DNA from: Deltaproteobacteria bacterium
Lineage (GTDB): Bacteria; Desulfobacterota; Desulfarculia; Adiutricales; Adiutricaceae
Direction: 5' to 3'
Assembly (NCBI GenBank): GCA_031279515.1
Contig: JAITII010000094.1
Location: forward strand, 1-32,842
DNA: 32,842 bases
The notes below the pieces were generated by a model that did no database searches, was not told the origin of the DNA, and was given only the letters and a program-made list of their open reading frames with translations. Numbering within the stretch: the stretch's first letter is position 1; every line of letters begins with the position of its first letter. A program made the translations under genes and the position numbers. Shown here piece after piece: positions 7,781-16,070 of this stretch.

Positions 7781-8361
7781 TAGGATTTGGCTTTAGTGGG
7801 CGCAAAGAGGATAGTGTCCACCAGTTCACAGATAAGGTGTCCATAAAACAGGTGCAACTCCTGGATCCTGGGTGTGTTGGTGCCAGGGGAATGGATGATA
7901 ATATCTACATCAGGGGGATTGGAAAGAGGTTTTCCACACATAAAAATGGTTTTTAAGCCCTTTTCCCTAGCTGCCTTTATAGCCTCCAGGATGTTTGGGG
8001 AGGTGCCGCTAGTGGTCAAGGACCATAAGACGTCCCCTTCTCTTCCCAAGGCTTTTACTTGCCTGGCAAAGACCTCGGCAAAGCCGTAGTCATTGCCTAT
8101 AGCTGTTAGCTTGGAAGTGTCAGCGGAAAGGGATACTGCAGGGAGCCCTGGTCTTTCCAAAAGAAAGCGGCCCACGAATTCTGCGGCAAAGTGTTGCGCC
8201 TCGGCTGCCGAGCCGCCGTTGCCGCAGATATAAATAGTGCCCCCTTTAATGAGGGACTGGGCTATGGTCTCCGCTGCCTCTTTTAGTATAGTTTTTTCTT
8301 GTTCAGCGTTTTTAACTGAGCTTTCCAGGTCCTGAAAGCTTTTATCTATTAGGTCTTGCAA
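7780..8361 (-). CDS. gmhA: Phosphoheptose isomerase GmhA
   Basis: 193 residues, the usual family length. GmhA isomerises sedoheptulose 7-phosphate to D-glycero-D-manno-heptose 7-phosphate in the cytoplasm, the first step to ADP-heptose for the LPS inner core. SIS-domain marks: YICGNGGSAAEAQHFAAEFVGRF at 44-66, including the catalytic Glu in AAEF; SLTTSGTSPNILEA near 114-127; and QELHLFYGHLICELVD near 166-181 with the conserved His. The start is TTG, supported by GAGGG about 8 bases upstream. First gene of the operon with the DHS-like gene and exported-family member 6; no other heptose genes are nearby. Confidence 0.93.
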   Translation of the reverse strand: MQDLIDKSFQDLESSVKNAEQEKTILKEAAETIAQSLIKGGTIYICGNGGSAAEAQHFAAEFVGRFLLERPGLPAVSLSADTSKLTAIGNDYGFAEVFARQVKALGREGDVLWSLTTSGTSPNILEAIKAAREKGLKTIFMCGKPLSNPPDVDIIIHSPGTNTPRIQELHLFYGHLICELVDTILFAPTKAKS

Positions 8362-8838
8362 GGTTATCCCTCTTTGTCAATTTAACAATTTTTATGGTGC
8401 TATGGCATGGCTTATTGGGATTTAAAGGCCCTTTTGCATGATTGTAACACAAGGGAGGCCTTTAAGCTGTTTTCAGTGTAAAGGCTTAAAAAGCTTCTAA
8501 AATGGACTTTGGGCTAGTTTTAAAATGTCCAGGGAAGGCCTTTGCCGAGGGAAAAGGGGAATAAAATCCGAGAGATATGTATATATAGTAGTTTTAAATA
8601 TCTAGGGACAGAATTTGGTGGTATTTTTAGCCTAAATAAGTTATTTTCCAGTTTTCAGAAAATAATACAATAAAATAAATATATCTGTAAAAGCGGGAAA
8701 AAAAGGAATAAAATCTTGAGGAAAAATAAGATAAATATCTATTATTAAATATAATATATGATAAAAATAACTAATAATACAATAATTTAAAATTATAAAA
8801 ATTTTTTATTTAAAATAACGATATTTTTTCGCTGGCCC

Positions 8839-8867
8839 TTGACGCTTTTTCTTTACTGTGCTAGCAT
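8839..8867 (+). promoter_or_regulatory. Orphan sigma-70-like promoter
   Basis: TTGACG (8839-8844) and TAGCAT (8862-8867) are 17 bases apart. No coding sequence follows for about 1 kb. Confidence 0.45.
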
Positions 8868-8877
8868 ACTTGACTTA

Positions 8878-8901
8878 GCGCTAGTCCTTGCGGCCTAGCG
8901 C
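8878..8901 (+). other. GC-rich hairpin just after the orphan promoter
   Basis: GCGCTAG (8878-8884) pairs perfectly with CTAGCGC (8895-8901) around a 10-base loop. It would sit at the very 5' end of a transcript from the promoter at 8839-8867, so it may be part of a small RNA. Confidence 0.4.
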
Positions 8902-9389
8902 ACTGAGGCCTATGTTTTGACCTTTCCGCGCGTCTTAGCGCTCTTTATAAGGCTTTTTTGCCAGGCCAGGGTCGAGTTTGACAAGCTAAAAGGGCATGAT
9001 TTATCTGCGAAGAGGAAAAAGGCTTTTTACCTTTATTATCTTTTCAAGGCAAAAAGGCTATGCTGCTTTTTGTCTTTATTTTCATCCCAAAGATAAGTAT
9101 TTTGCCCTCAGCTCTCTTTGTGCTTGCCAAGACCTTTAAGCTTTTTTGGCTTTTGGAAAACATAACTCCTAAATATTTTTGGCGGCTAGCTACATAAGAT
9201 TTCACTTTTTCCAATAATCAACGTATAATGCCCCAAAGATAAAAAAAGGAAATATTATGAAAACCTTGAGGCCAAGGTGCTAAGCTATGGTCTAAAAAAG
9301 AGCGCCTTTGGACTGGGGCTGATGATTTAAGCCTTTTTTAAGATAGCGTTTTCGCTACTAGCTTTGTGGGATCTTAATAATTGGGCCTC

Positions 9390-9430
9390 CCCCATAGCTA
9401 CACCTTTTTGACAAAGGCGTAGCTATGGGG
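9390..9430. repeat. Inverted repeat with 12-bp perfect arms
   Basis: CCCCATAGCTAC (9390-9401) and GTAGCTATGGGG (9419-9430), with a smaller CCTTT/AAAGG stem possible inside. No T tract follows, so it is not a simple intrinsic terminator. Confidence 0.7.
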
Positions 9431-9751
9431 CTAAAGTTAAGGCCTAAGATAGATTAGAGAGGGAAAGTTTAAGTAGCTAATTTTGTCCCTTTAAATTTTT
9501 TAACCTTCCAAGGCAAATAGCCTAAGGTATTGTCTCAAGAAAAATTCTAGCTCAGGCTTTTTTATGGGCTGGGGAAAGATATTTAAAAGTTCCCAAGAAA
9601 TATTAGAGGCAAGAAGATGGTTATTAAAAAAATTTTTAGGGTAATTAAAAAAAGTAATGGGAAAAAGCCTTAAGTAGATATTTGCTTTAATCTGGCATGT
9701 CCCTGGCTCAAGCCAGGGGAAAAATTTTTTAGACCTTAAATTTTGTAGCCC

Positions 9752-9856
9752 ATGACCCCATGACCCCTTGAACCAATGAACCAATGACCCCATGAGCCCA
9801 TGAACCGGGGAGCCAATGACCCCTTGAACCAATGAGCCAATGAACCAATGTACCCC
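9752..9856. repeat. Degenerate 8-bp tandem repeat upstream of purE
   Basis: About 13 consecutive units resembling CATGACCC, AATGAACC or CTTGAACC, with period 8 nearly throughout. The array runs to within about 25 bases of the purE start. Open frames through it, on both strands, are translations of the repeat. A few similar words (GCCAAATGAGCCAATGAGC) recur near 15193. Exact unit boundaries are approximate. Confidence 0.75.
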
Positions 9857-9880
9857 ATGATCCGAAAAGCTCATAACTCG

Positions 9881-10375
9881 ATGACAAAACCCCTAGTAGG
9901 AATAGTGATGGGATCGCCAAGCGATAAACCAGTAATGCAGGAGGCGGCCAAGGTCCTGGAGGATTTTGGGGTTCCCTATGAGTTCATCATCAGCTCGGCT
10001 CATCGCAATCCGGAAAATACCGCCCTCTATGGCAAAGAGGCTTCAGGCAAAGGCATAAAAGTGCTTATTTGCGGAGCTGGCATGGCGGCGCACTTGGCAG
10101 GGACACTTGCGGCCTATTCGGTCTTACCTGTCATTGGGGTGCCCTTGGCAGGCTCCTCTCTTTTGGGTTTAGATGCCCTCTTGTCCACTGTACAGATGCC
10201 CTCTGGGGTGCCTGTGGCAACGGTTGCTGTTGGCGGGGCCAAAAATGCCGCTTATCTGGCCATAGAGATCCTGGCCTTGGCAGACAAGGGTTTAGAGGAG
10301 AAGCTCCTGGCCTTTAGAATGAAAATGAAACAAGATATCGGGAAAAGCAACGTGGAGCTTAACAAAAAAGAGTAG
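9881..10375 (+). CDS. purE: N5-carboxyaminoimidazole ribonucleotide mutase PurE
   Basis: 164 residues from the ATG at 9881, chosen because the family begins just before PLVGIVMGSPSD; in-frame ATGs at 9848 and 9857 would add residues from the repeat array. PurE moves the carboxyl group of N5-CAIR to carbon to give CAIR in de novo purine synthesis. Class I marks: GSPSD at 11-15, SSAHRNPE near 38-45, CGAGMAAHLAG, LPVIGVPLAGSSLLGLDALLS and VQMPSGVPVATVAVG. No purK is adjacent. It ends with TAG; read-through would add about 15 residues and overlap the fusA start 19 bases downstream, so the two are probably one operon. Confidence 0.92.
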   Translation: MTKPLVGIVMGSPSDKPVMQEAAKVLEDFGVPYEFIISSAHRNPENTALYGKEASGKGIKVLICGAGMAAHLAGTLAAYSVLPVIGVPLAGSSLLGLDALLSTVQMPSGVPVATVAVGGAKNAAYLAIEILALADKGLEEKLLAFRMKMKQDIGKSNVELNKKE

Positions 10376-10394
10376 ATTTTGGCGAGAAGCTTTT

Positions 10395-12452
10395 ATGGCT
10401 CAGGAAAATCCTATAAATAAACTCCGTAACATCGGAATCATAGCCCACATAGACGCAGGTAAGACCACGCTTACGGAACGTATACTCTATTACAGCGGGC
10501 GCACCCATAAGTTAGGCGAGGTGCATGACGGGGAAGCTACCATGGATTTCCTGCCTGAAGAGCAGGATAGGGGCATTACCATCATGAGCGCTGTAACCTC
10601 CTGCCAGTGGAAGGGGGCCAATATCAATATCATAGATACGCCTGGGCATGTGGATTTCACCATAGAGGTGGAACGTAGCTTAAGGGTCTTAGACGGGGCA
10701 GTGGGGGTTTTCTGCGCTGTAGGCGGAGTACAGCCCCAGTCCGAGACTGTCTGGCGGCAAGCTGACCGCTATCACGTGCCTAAGATAGCCTTTGTCAATA
10801 AAATAGATAGAGTTGGGGCCAATTTTAATAAGGTCTTGGGGGAACTGAGGGACAAATTGGGGGCAGTGCCCCTGGTAATTACCTTGCCCCTAGGGGAAGA
10901 AGAGGGCTTTAAGGGTGTCGTGGATCTCTTAGAGGAAAAGCTCTACACCTGGAACGACAGCACTTTAGGTGCTGAGATGCTTATTTCAGATATCCCTCCT
11001 AATATTGCCGACGACGTAGCCAGAGAGAGGATGATCTTTGTAGAGACCATAGCCGAGACCTCAGATGAGGTCATGGAGAAGTACTTGGCAGACGTGGCCA
11101 TAGACAAAGGAACCCTGGCCAAGGCTATAAGGGAGGCGACTATCTCTTTAAAGCTGGTTCCAGTCTATGCCGGGGCGGCACTGCGCAATAAAGGGGTGCA
11201 ACCCCTCTTGGACGGCATAGTGGACTTTTTGCCGGCTCCCATTGATCTGCCGCCTATCCAGGCCAATGGGCCCCATGGAGAGGTGGTAAACATTGCCCCC
11301 AGGGATAACGATCCCTTGGCTGCTCTAGTCTTTAAGATCCAGATGATGGACCAGGGCCGCAAGATGAGCTTTGTACGTATCTATGCCGGAACCTTAAAGG
11401 AAGGCGGTGAGGTCTTAAACCCCAGGGTTGGCCAGAAAGATAAGATAAGTAGGCTCTTTCGTATTAATGCAGGTAAAAGGGACAGGGTTCCAGAGGCAAA
11501 AAGTGGGGAGCTTGTTGGGGTAGTAGGCTTACGCTCTTCCATTACTGGAGATACCATCTGCTCAGACGCTAGGGTGGTACTCTTGGAGTCTATAACGGCC
11601 GCAGATCCAGTGATCTCCGTTGCAGTGGAGCCGGAAAATACAGCAGATAGTGCTAAGCTTATGGAAGCCTTGGGAAAACTCACGGAAGAGGATCCCACCT
11701 TTAAGCTCAAGGTGGATGAGGACACGGGTCAGACCATCATAAGCGGTATGGGCGAACTGCACTTAGAGGTCCTGGTGCAGAGACTAGCTAGGGAGCACAA
11801 CGTAAATCCAAGGGTAGGAAAACCGCAAGTGGTCCACAGGGAGACCATAATGAACTCAGCTATTAGAGAGGGCAGTTTTTCTAAGCCCACTACAGGTCAA
11901 GCCCGTTTTGCCAAGGCAGTAGTATCTGTTAAGCCCCTCTCCAGAGGGGAGGGCAACAAGGTGCTATCTAAGTTACCTCTCTGCCCCCCCTGGCCCCAGT
12001 CCCTAACCGATGCAGCTATAGATACCTTAGAAGACGGCCTGGGAACAGGGCCCATCTTGGGTTACCCCCTATTGGATCTAGAGCTCACCTTGGAGTCTTT
12101 GGAGCTGGGAGAGACCGGGGCAGATGAGCCCACTGTGCGCATAGCTACGAGCCAGGCCTTAAGGCAAGCCCTCAGAGACGCCTCCCCTGCTCTAATGGAA
12201 CCGGTCATGAAGTTGGCCATAACTAGTCCAGAAGAATTCGTAGGCGAGCTCATGGGGGACATGAGCTCCCGGGGTGGGCGTATAGAGCATATGAACAGTT
12301 TAGCTGGAGGCTACAGGGTCCTAAATGTCTCAGCTCCCCTTTCTAATCTTTTGGACTACTCCACTGCAGTGCGTTCCCAGACCCAGGGTAGGGGCTCCTT
12401 TCTCATGAGCTTTGACCATTTTGATATAGTGGAACGCAAGGGCCAACGCTAA
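10395..12452 (+). CDS. fusA: Elongation factor G, divergent (second-type) paralogue
   Basis: 685 residues. Ribosomal GTPase; canonical EF-G drives translocation. G-domain motifs are intact: AHIDAGKTT at 17-25, DRGITI near 58-63, DTPGH at 81-85, NKID at 135-138. Domains II-V follow (GMGELHLEVLVQRL marks domain III). Domain IV is unlike classic EF-G: the usual GGxGQY/FA block is replaced by TTGQARFAKAVVSVKP. That, and pairing with purE instead of rpsL-rpsG-tufA, suggests the second EF-G type found in deltaproteobacteria, spirochaetes and others, which in studied cases can specialise in ribosome recycling. TAA stop followed at once by a hairpin. The gene symbol is by family; it may not be the main EF-G. 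Confidence 0.9.
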   Translation: MAQENPINKLRNIGIIAHIDAGKTTLTERILYYSGRTHKLGEVHDGEATMDFLPEEQDRGITIMSAVTSCQWKGANINIIDTPGHVDFTIEVERSLRVLDGAVGVFCAVGGVQPQSETVWRQADRYHVPKIAFVNKIDRVGANFNKVLGELRDKLGAVPLVITLPLGEEEGFKGVVDLLEEKLYTWNDSTLGAEMLISDIPPNIADDVARERMIFVETIAETSDEVMEKYLADVAIDKGTLAKAIREATISLKLVPVYAGAALRNKGVQPLLDGIVDFLPAPIDLPPIQANGPHGEVVNIAPRDNDPLAALVFKIQMMDQGRKMSFVRIYAGTLKEGGEVLNPRVGQKDKISRLFRINAGKRDRVPEAKSGELVGVVGLRSSITGDTICSDARVVLLESITAADPVISVAVEPENTADSAKLMEALGKLTEEDPTFKLKVDEDTGQTIISGMGELHLEVLVQRLAREHNVNPRVGKPQVVHRETIMNSAIREGSFSKPTTGQARFAKAVVSVKPLSRGEGNKVLSKLPLCPPWPQSLTDAAIDTLEDGLGTGPILGYPLLDLELTLESLELGETGADEPTVRIATSQALRQALRDASPALMEPVMKLAITSPEEFVGELMGDMSSRGGRIEHMNSLAGGYRVLNVSAPLSNLLDYSTAVRSQTQGRGSFLMSFDHFDIVERKGQR

Positions 12453-12453
12453 G

Positions 12454-12477
12454 CCCTTTTAGCTTTTGCTAAAAGGG
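12454..12477 (+). terminator. Hairpin at the end of fusA
   Basis: CCCTTTTAGC (12454-12463) pairs perfectly with GCTAAAAGGG (12468-12477) around loop TTTT, 1 base after the stop. No T tract follows on this strand, so it may stabilise the 3' end or act with Rho. The stretch 12478-12799 shows nothing else. Confidence 0.55.
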
Positions 12478-12799
12478 AAAATCCCAAAGCTCAATGAGCT
12501 TTAAGGCGTAGGGGCTTAAAGAAGGCCCGCTTTTAAGAGCTAACTTCTTGACATATCTCAAGAAAAATTTTAAAGCGCTAGATGAGTATAAGCTTAACTA
12601 GTAGAGAAGATTTCATTTTAGCCATAGCTTAAAACCCTTTTACAGGGTTAAATGGCTTTTGAATATAAGATGAGAGAGATTGGCACAATATTGAGTATTA
12701 GTTTAATTTTTACAGCACCATATAGTTGATATAAAGTTATTTTCTCAAGTTAAAGGACTTTTCATATCTTAGGACAAAATCAGCCGAGGTACCCAAACC

Positions 12800-12827
12800 T
12801 TGACTAATTAGACTGGCAAAGTATAAT
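12800..12827 (+). promoter_or_regulatory. Strong sigma-70-like promoter of the HD-GYP operon
   Basis: TTGACT (12800-12805) and a perfect TATAAT (12822-12827) with a 16-base spacer. The leader to the HD-GYP ATG at 13041 would be about 205 bases. Confidence 0.6.
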
Positions 12828-13040
12828 TTATAGATAACTGATTCTGCCGTCAGAGCCTCGAGTTCAGAAAGATTGGCTAACATTCATTTTACTTTACACC
12901 TACAGTTTTTTGCCTTTTTGCCTAAAGGGCAGTTAATTCAATTTGATTTTTATAGTTTTAGGGACCTTGTGGTTTTTAGCCAAGGTGCTTTTCTTTTTGT
13001 TGTCTAGGTTTTGGCTGGGAGGGTATCTTAAGAGGTAGAG

Positions 13041-14300
13041 ATGCTTAAGAAAATGGTCACCAAGGATCTTGTGGTTGGCATGTACGTTGCCGATGTGGGG
13101 CGTGCTTGGTTCAACCATCCTTGGAAAAAGAAAAGTAGGCTTTTGACGGATCAGGCAGAGATCCAGGAGCTCTTGGACTATGGCATAGACGAAGTCTATG
13201 TGGATACTGAAAAGTCCAAGGTCAAAAGCGGCCCTAAAAAGCCCTTTGTTCCTATAGCAGGAACCAGGGCGGCAGACGGAGCCTTAAGAACTCCGCCCAA
13301 ATCTCCCGTACCCAAGGCCCCTGAGGTAGTTTCGGAACTGGAAATTGAGCTCCCCAAGGCAGCTAAAGCCTATACCAAGGCCCTAGATACCTCCAAGGCC
13401 ATCATTGCTGCCTGCTATATGAATAAACGCATAGAGATGAATGAGGTCCAGGAAAATGTGGAGGAGCTGGTGGAAAGCGTCACCCGCAACCAGGACGCCT
13501 TGACGGCACTCATAAAGCTCAGGCACTTTGATGATTACACCTACACCCATTGTTTGAATGTTTCGGTACTTTCCATAAGTGCTGGGAAAGCCCTGGGTCT
13601 TTCCCAGGACGATTTGAAGATCTTGGGCATGGGCACCATGTTCCATGACCTGGGCAAGACCAGGATCCCCTCCTATATCCTGAATAAACCTGGCAAACTC
13701 ACAGATGAAGAGTTTGTCATCATGAAAAATCATGCTGCTTTGTCCCAGACCATCATAGAGGAGCAGAAGCTAGACGTAGATGAGCAGGTCATCCAGGTGG
13801 CCCGTTTTCACCATGAGCGACTGGATGGTTCCGGCTATCCGGATCACCTGAAAGGCGAGGAGATCCCGAAACTTGCTACCATCTGTGGCCTTTCCGATGT
13901 CTATGACGCCCTTACCAGCGACAGGGTCTATCACAAGGGAAAGCTTCCCCACGACGCTTTAAAATTTATCTATAGCCTCAGGGGCACCCATTTTGAGCCC
14001 TACTGGGTGGACCGTTTTGTCCAAAGTGTAGGCATCTATCCCCCCGGATCCATTGTGGAATTGAACTCAGGGCACGTGGCAGTAGTCATTGAGGTAGATC
14101 ATTCGGCTCTTTTGACCCCTTTAATAAAGATAGTAGCCGATCCCCAGGGGCAGATCTCCTCTAGACCCAAGCTTATTAACCTCCGCCTAGAGGCGGAAAA
14201 GACCGGTCTTTCCATCCAAAAGGTAATACCACCCTCCGAAGCTGGCTTTGACCCAGCCTATTACTTCAACCTCAAGGATATCCAAGGTGAAAGGCGCTGA
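13041..14300 (+). CDS. DUF3391/HD-GYP cyclic-di-GMP phosphodiesterase
   Basis: 419 residues, cytoplasmic. The N-terminal DUF3391-type domain (VTKDLVVGMYVADVG..., ending DEVYVDTEKS) is followed by a Pro/Lys-rich linker and a full HD-GYP domain: FHDLGKTRIP near residue 201 (metal-binding His-Asp), VARFHHERLDGSGYP near 253-267 (the GYP motif), and SDVYDALTSDRVYH. Such proteins hydrolyse c-di-GMP to GMP and lower it to favour motility over attachment. No receiver or sensor domain is present, so the signal is unknown. ATG with GAGGTAG upstream. Its end overlaps the start of the next gene. Confidence 0.9.
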   Translation: MLKKMVTKDLVVGMYVADVGRAWFNHPWKKKSRLLTDQAEIQELLDYGIDEVYVDTEKSKVKSGPKKPFVPIAGTRAADGALRTPPKSPVPKAPEVVSELEIELPKAAKAYTKALDTSKAIIAACYMNKRIEMNEVQENVEELVESVTRNQDALTALIKLRHFDDYTYTHCLNVSVLSISAGKALGLSQDDLKILGMGTMFHDLGKTRIPSYILNKPGKLTDEEFVIMKNHAALSQTIIEEQKLDVDEQVIQVARFHHERLDGSGYPDHLKGEEIPKLATICGLSDVYDALTSDRVYHKGKLPHDALKFIYSLRGTHFEPYWVDRFVQSVGIYPPGSIVELNSGHVAVVIEVDHSALLTPLIKIVADPQGQISSRPKLINLRLEAEKTGLSIQKVIPPSEAGFDPAYYFNLKDIQGERR

Positions 14301-14991
14301 AACATCGCTCTCTTCCGAGGAAGCTTCCAGTAGGTTGGCTGCGGTACAAAAGGAGATAACCTTAGCTGCAGTAAAAGCGGGAAGAGCACCGGAAGACATT
14401 ACACTGTTGGCCGTGAGTAAAACCTTTCCTATGGAATCTGTAGAAGCCTTCATTTCTGCCGGTCAAAGGGACTTTGGTGAGAGCTATATCCAAGAGGCCA
14501 GAGAAAAGATCCCCAATGTCAAAGGTAAGGCCCATTGGCATTTTATTGGCCACCTTCAGACCAATAAGGCTAAATATGCAGTAAAGCTCTTTTCCGTACT
14601 CCATGCCTTAGACAGCTTGGAGCTGGCTTTAGAGCTCAATAAAAGATTAGTGCCCCTAGATGCGAAGATAGAAGCCTATGTCCAGGTAAATGTCTCCGGA
14701 GAGGGCACGAAAAGTGGCCTAGAACCAGAGGAGCTTTCCAGCTTCTTAGATTCCCTAGCTTCTTACCCTGCCGTGGTACCCGTGGGCCTCATGACCATGC
14801 CCCCCTACGATCCTGATCCCGAGGTGTCTCGTCCTTTTTTCCGGAAGCTCTACGAGCTCAAAGAAAAGTGCGCTCCATCTTTAAAGGGCCTTTCTATGGG
14901 TATGAGCGGGGACTTTCCTGTAGCCATAGAGGAAGGCGCCACTATAGTGCGCGTGGGCACTTCCCTTTTTGGTGCCAGAAATTACGCTTGA
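14287..14991 (+). CDS. yggS: YggS/PROSC-family pyridoxal-phosphate homeostasis protein
   Basis: 234 residues from GTG at 14287, chosen because AAGGA lies 8 bases upstream; a TTG at 14248 would add 13 residues with no ribosome site. Single-domain fold-type III PLP protein that buffers free PLP and has no known catalytic activity. Motifs: LLAVSKTFP with the PLP lysine at about 45, HWHFIGHLQTNKAK, NVSGEGTKSGL, and the closing SMGMSGDFPVAIEEGATIVRVGTSLFG. It overlaps the HD-GYP gene by 14 bases and the next gene by 1 base (TGATG), so all three are translationally coupled. Confidence 0.92.
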   Translation: MKGAETSLSSEEASSRLAAVQKEITLAAVKAGRAPEDITLLAVSKTFPMESVEAFISAGQRDFGESYIQEAREKIPNVKGKAHWHFIGHLQTNKAKYAVKLFSVLHALDSLELALELNKRLVPLDAKIEAYVQVNVSGEGTKSGLEPEELSSFLDSLASYPAVVPVGLMTMPPYDPDPEVSRPFFRKLYELKEKCAPSLKGLSMGMSGDFPVAIEEGATIVRVGTSLFGARNYA

Positions 14992-15188
14992 TGTCATACC
15001 AGCGAAAAAATACTGCCTCTAAGCAGCCCAGTTGCTACGTTTGCAGCTATTATTATGTAACTTGGACATCTTCCCACCCCCATGGCTGCAAAGCCCTGGG
15101 CTTTAAAAGCAAATACCTTCCCTGCCTAGAGGTGAGCCGCGCCTCAGGCAAGCCCTGTCAATACTTCGAGCCCAAGAAGGCTAAATAA
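14991..15188 (+). CDS. 65-residue five-Cys protein (often misnamed uracil-DNA glycosylase)
   Basis: 65 residues starting at the ATG that overlaps the yggS stop. Five cysteines (15, 18, 33, 45 and 56) in CYVCSYYYVTW...HGCKALGFKSKYLPCLEV...GKPCQYFEPK suggest a small zinc-ribbon-like metal site. From memory, short proteins with this C-x2-C...GC-x-GFKS...G-x-PC-x-x-FEPK pattern are common in Desulfovibrio relatives and often carry the label uracil-DNA glycosylase, but nothing glycosylase-like is visible here. Function unknown. Third gene of the HD-GYP-yggS operon. TAA stop. Confidence 0.8.
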   Translation: MSYQRKNTASKQPSCYVCSYYYVTWTSSHPHGCKALGFKSKYLPCLEVSRASGKPCQYFEPKKAK

Positions 15189-15385
15189 AGAGCCAAATGA
15201 GCCAATGAGCTAAAATGGCCGGGCGATTTAAATATAAATATATAAAAGTAATTATACATATTTAGACATCAAAAAGTTATTATTTTTACTAAATAAGTAT
15301 AATACTAAATTTTAGGTATTAGGGCGCTTTCCCGGCTCCCTGGTCCCTTGAAAGACAGTTTTTTTCTTAAGTATCTAGAAAAAGC

Positions 15386-15413
15386 TTGACTTTGGTAGTA
15401 GAAAATGTAAAAT
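15386..15413 (+). promoter_or_regulatory. Promoter of tRNA-Asp
   Basis: TTGACT (15386-15391) and TAAAAT (15408-15413) with a 16-base spacer; predicted start about 45 bases before the tRNA. The A/T-rich stretch 15189-15385 holds nothing else clear. Confidence 0.5.
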
Positions 15414-15466
15414 CAACTTCCAGCCGCTGAAATAGGTGGCTATTTTTGACATAAATTTCTTTTAGC

Positions 15467-15544
15467 GGGGACGTAGTGCAGATGGCCTAACACGCCTGCC
15501 TGTCACGCAGGAGAACGCGGGTTCGAATCCCGTCGTCCCCGCCA
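15467..15544 (+). tRNA. tRNA-Asp (anticodon GTC)
   Basis: Complete cloverleaf. Acceptor GGGGACG pairs with CGTCCCC; D arm GTGC...; anticodon stem CCTGC/GCAGG with loop CTGTCAC (GTC at 15502-15504); T arm GCGGG-TTCGAAT-CCCGT; discriminator G; CCA encoded at 15542-15544. Flanked by its own promoter and terminator, so it is a single-gene unit. Confidence 0.97.
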
Positions 15545-15596
15545 TTAGTTTTATCCATTAAAGCTTTTAAACCCTTTTAAATGGACCTATAGAAAG

Positions 15597-15636
15597 AGCT
15601 AAAACCCTAAAAAATACAAGGTTTTAGCTTTTTTTT
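15597..15636 (+). terminator. Rho-independent terminator of tRNA-Asp
   Basis: AGCTAAAACC (15597-15606) pairs perfectly with GGTTTTAGCT (15620-15629), followed by a run of T to 15636. Confidence 0.85.
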
Positions 15637-16070
15637 CGCCTCTATTTACAAGGGAGCTAGCAAATTAAAAGCTGACAGAAAAGCCTTAGCTATTTGTTGG
15701 ATTCTAATAGAACTTTCTAAGTAGGAATTGGCGTTTTAGATTATTAAAGTTAGCTGGAAAAATAAATAGGCGCTAATAATCATAGGTATAGCTAAAATTA
15801 AATACTAAGTATAATACAGCTTAAGCCTAATGTAAGGCGCGATTTTGAAAAAAATGAACTTATTTTTCACGCTCTTTGAGTCCTATACAAAAACAGCATA
15901 AAGAGTTAGTCATAGTTAAAATAAGCTTTAAAGTGAGCCTAGCTTCTCGAAAAGTCCAAAAGATGTTGGCACTTTAGAGAGATCTTTTATTTTAGCTGTA
16001 AGATTAGAGCTGGGTATTTTGTTACTTGGCAGGGAGCTTAAAAGGCCATTGGCAAGAGGATAGAGGTGGG
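15637..16070. other. Gene-free stretch after tRNA-Asp
   Basis: About 430 A/T-rich bases between the tRNA terminator and the end of the minus-strand aminotransferase-like gene. No coding sequence, repeat or strong hairpin is seen. Confidence 0.5.

Larger units (their letters stand above)
8362..9880. other. Gene-free stretch between gmhA and purE
   Basis: About 1.5 kb without a convincing gene. It contains a very A/T-rich block (about 8640-8830), a promoter-like pair at 8839-8867 followed by a GC-rich hairpin, repeated TTAGCGCT-type words (about 8876, 8896 and 8935), a 12-bp-arm inverted repeat (9390-9430) and an 8-bp tandem repeat (about 9752-9856). Near 9257 a very short frame of 8 codons has AAAGGAAA before its ATG; too short to call. 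Confidence 0.5.

Noticed and set aside
9500-9920. Minus-strand frames rich in Gly, Ser, Trp and His upstream of purE
   Set aside because: They read through the 8-bp tandem repeat; repeated peptide words come from its period, not from a gene.
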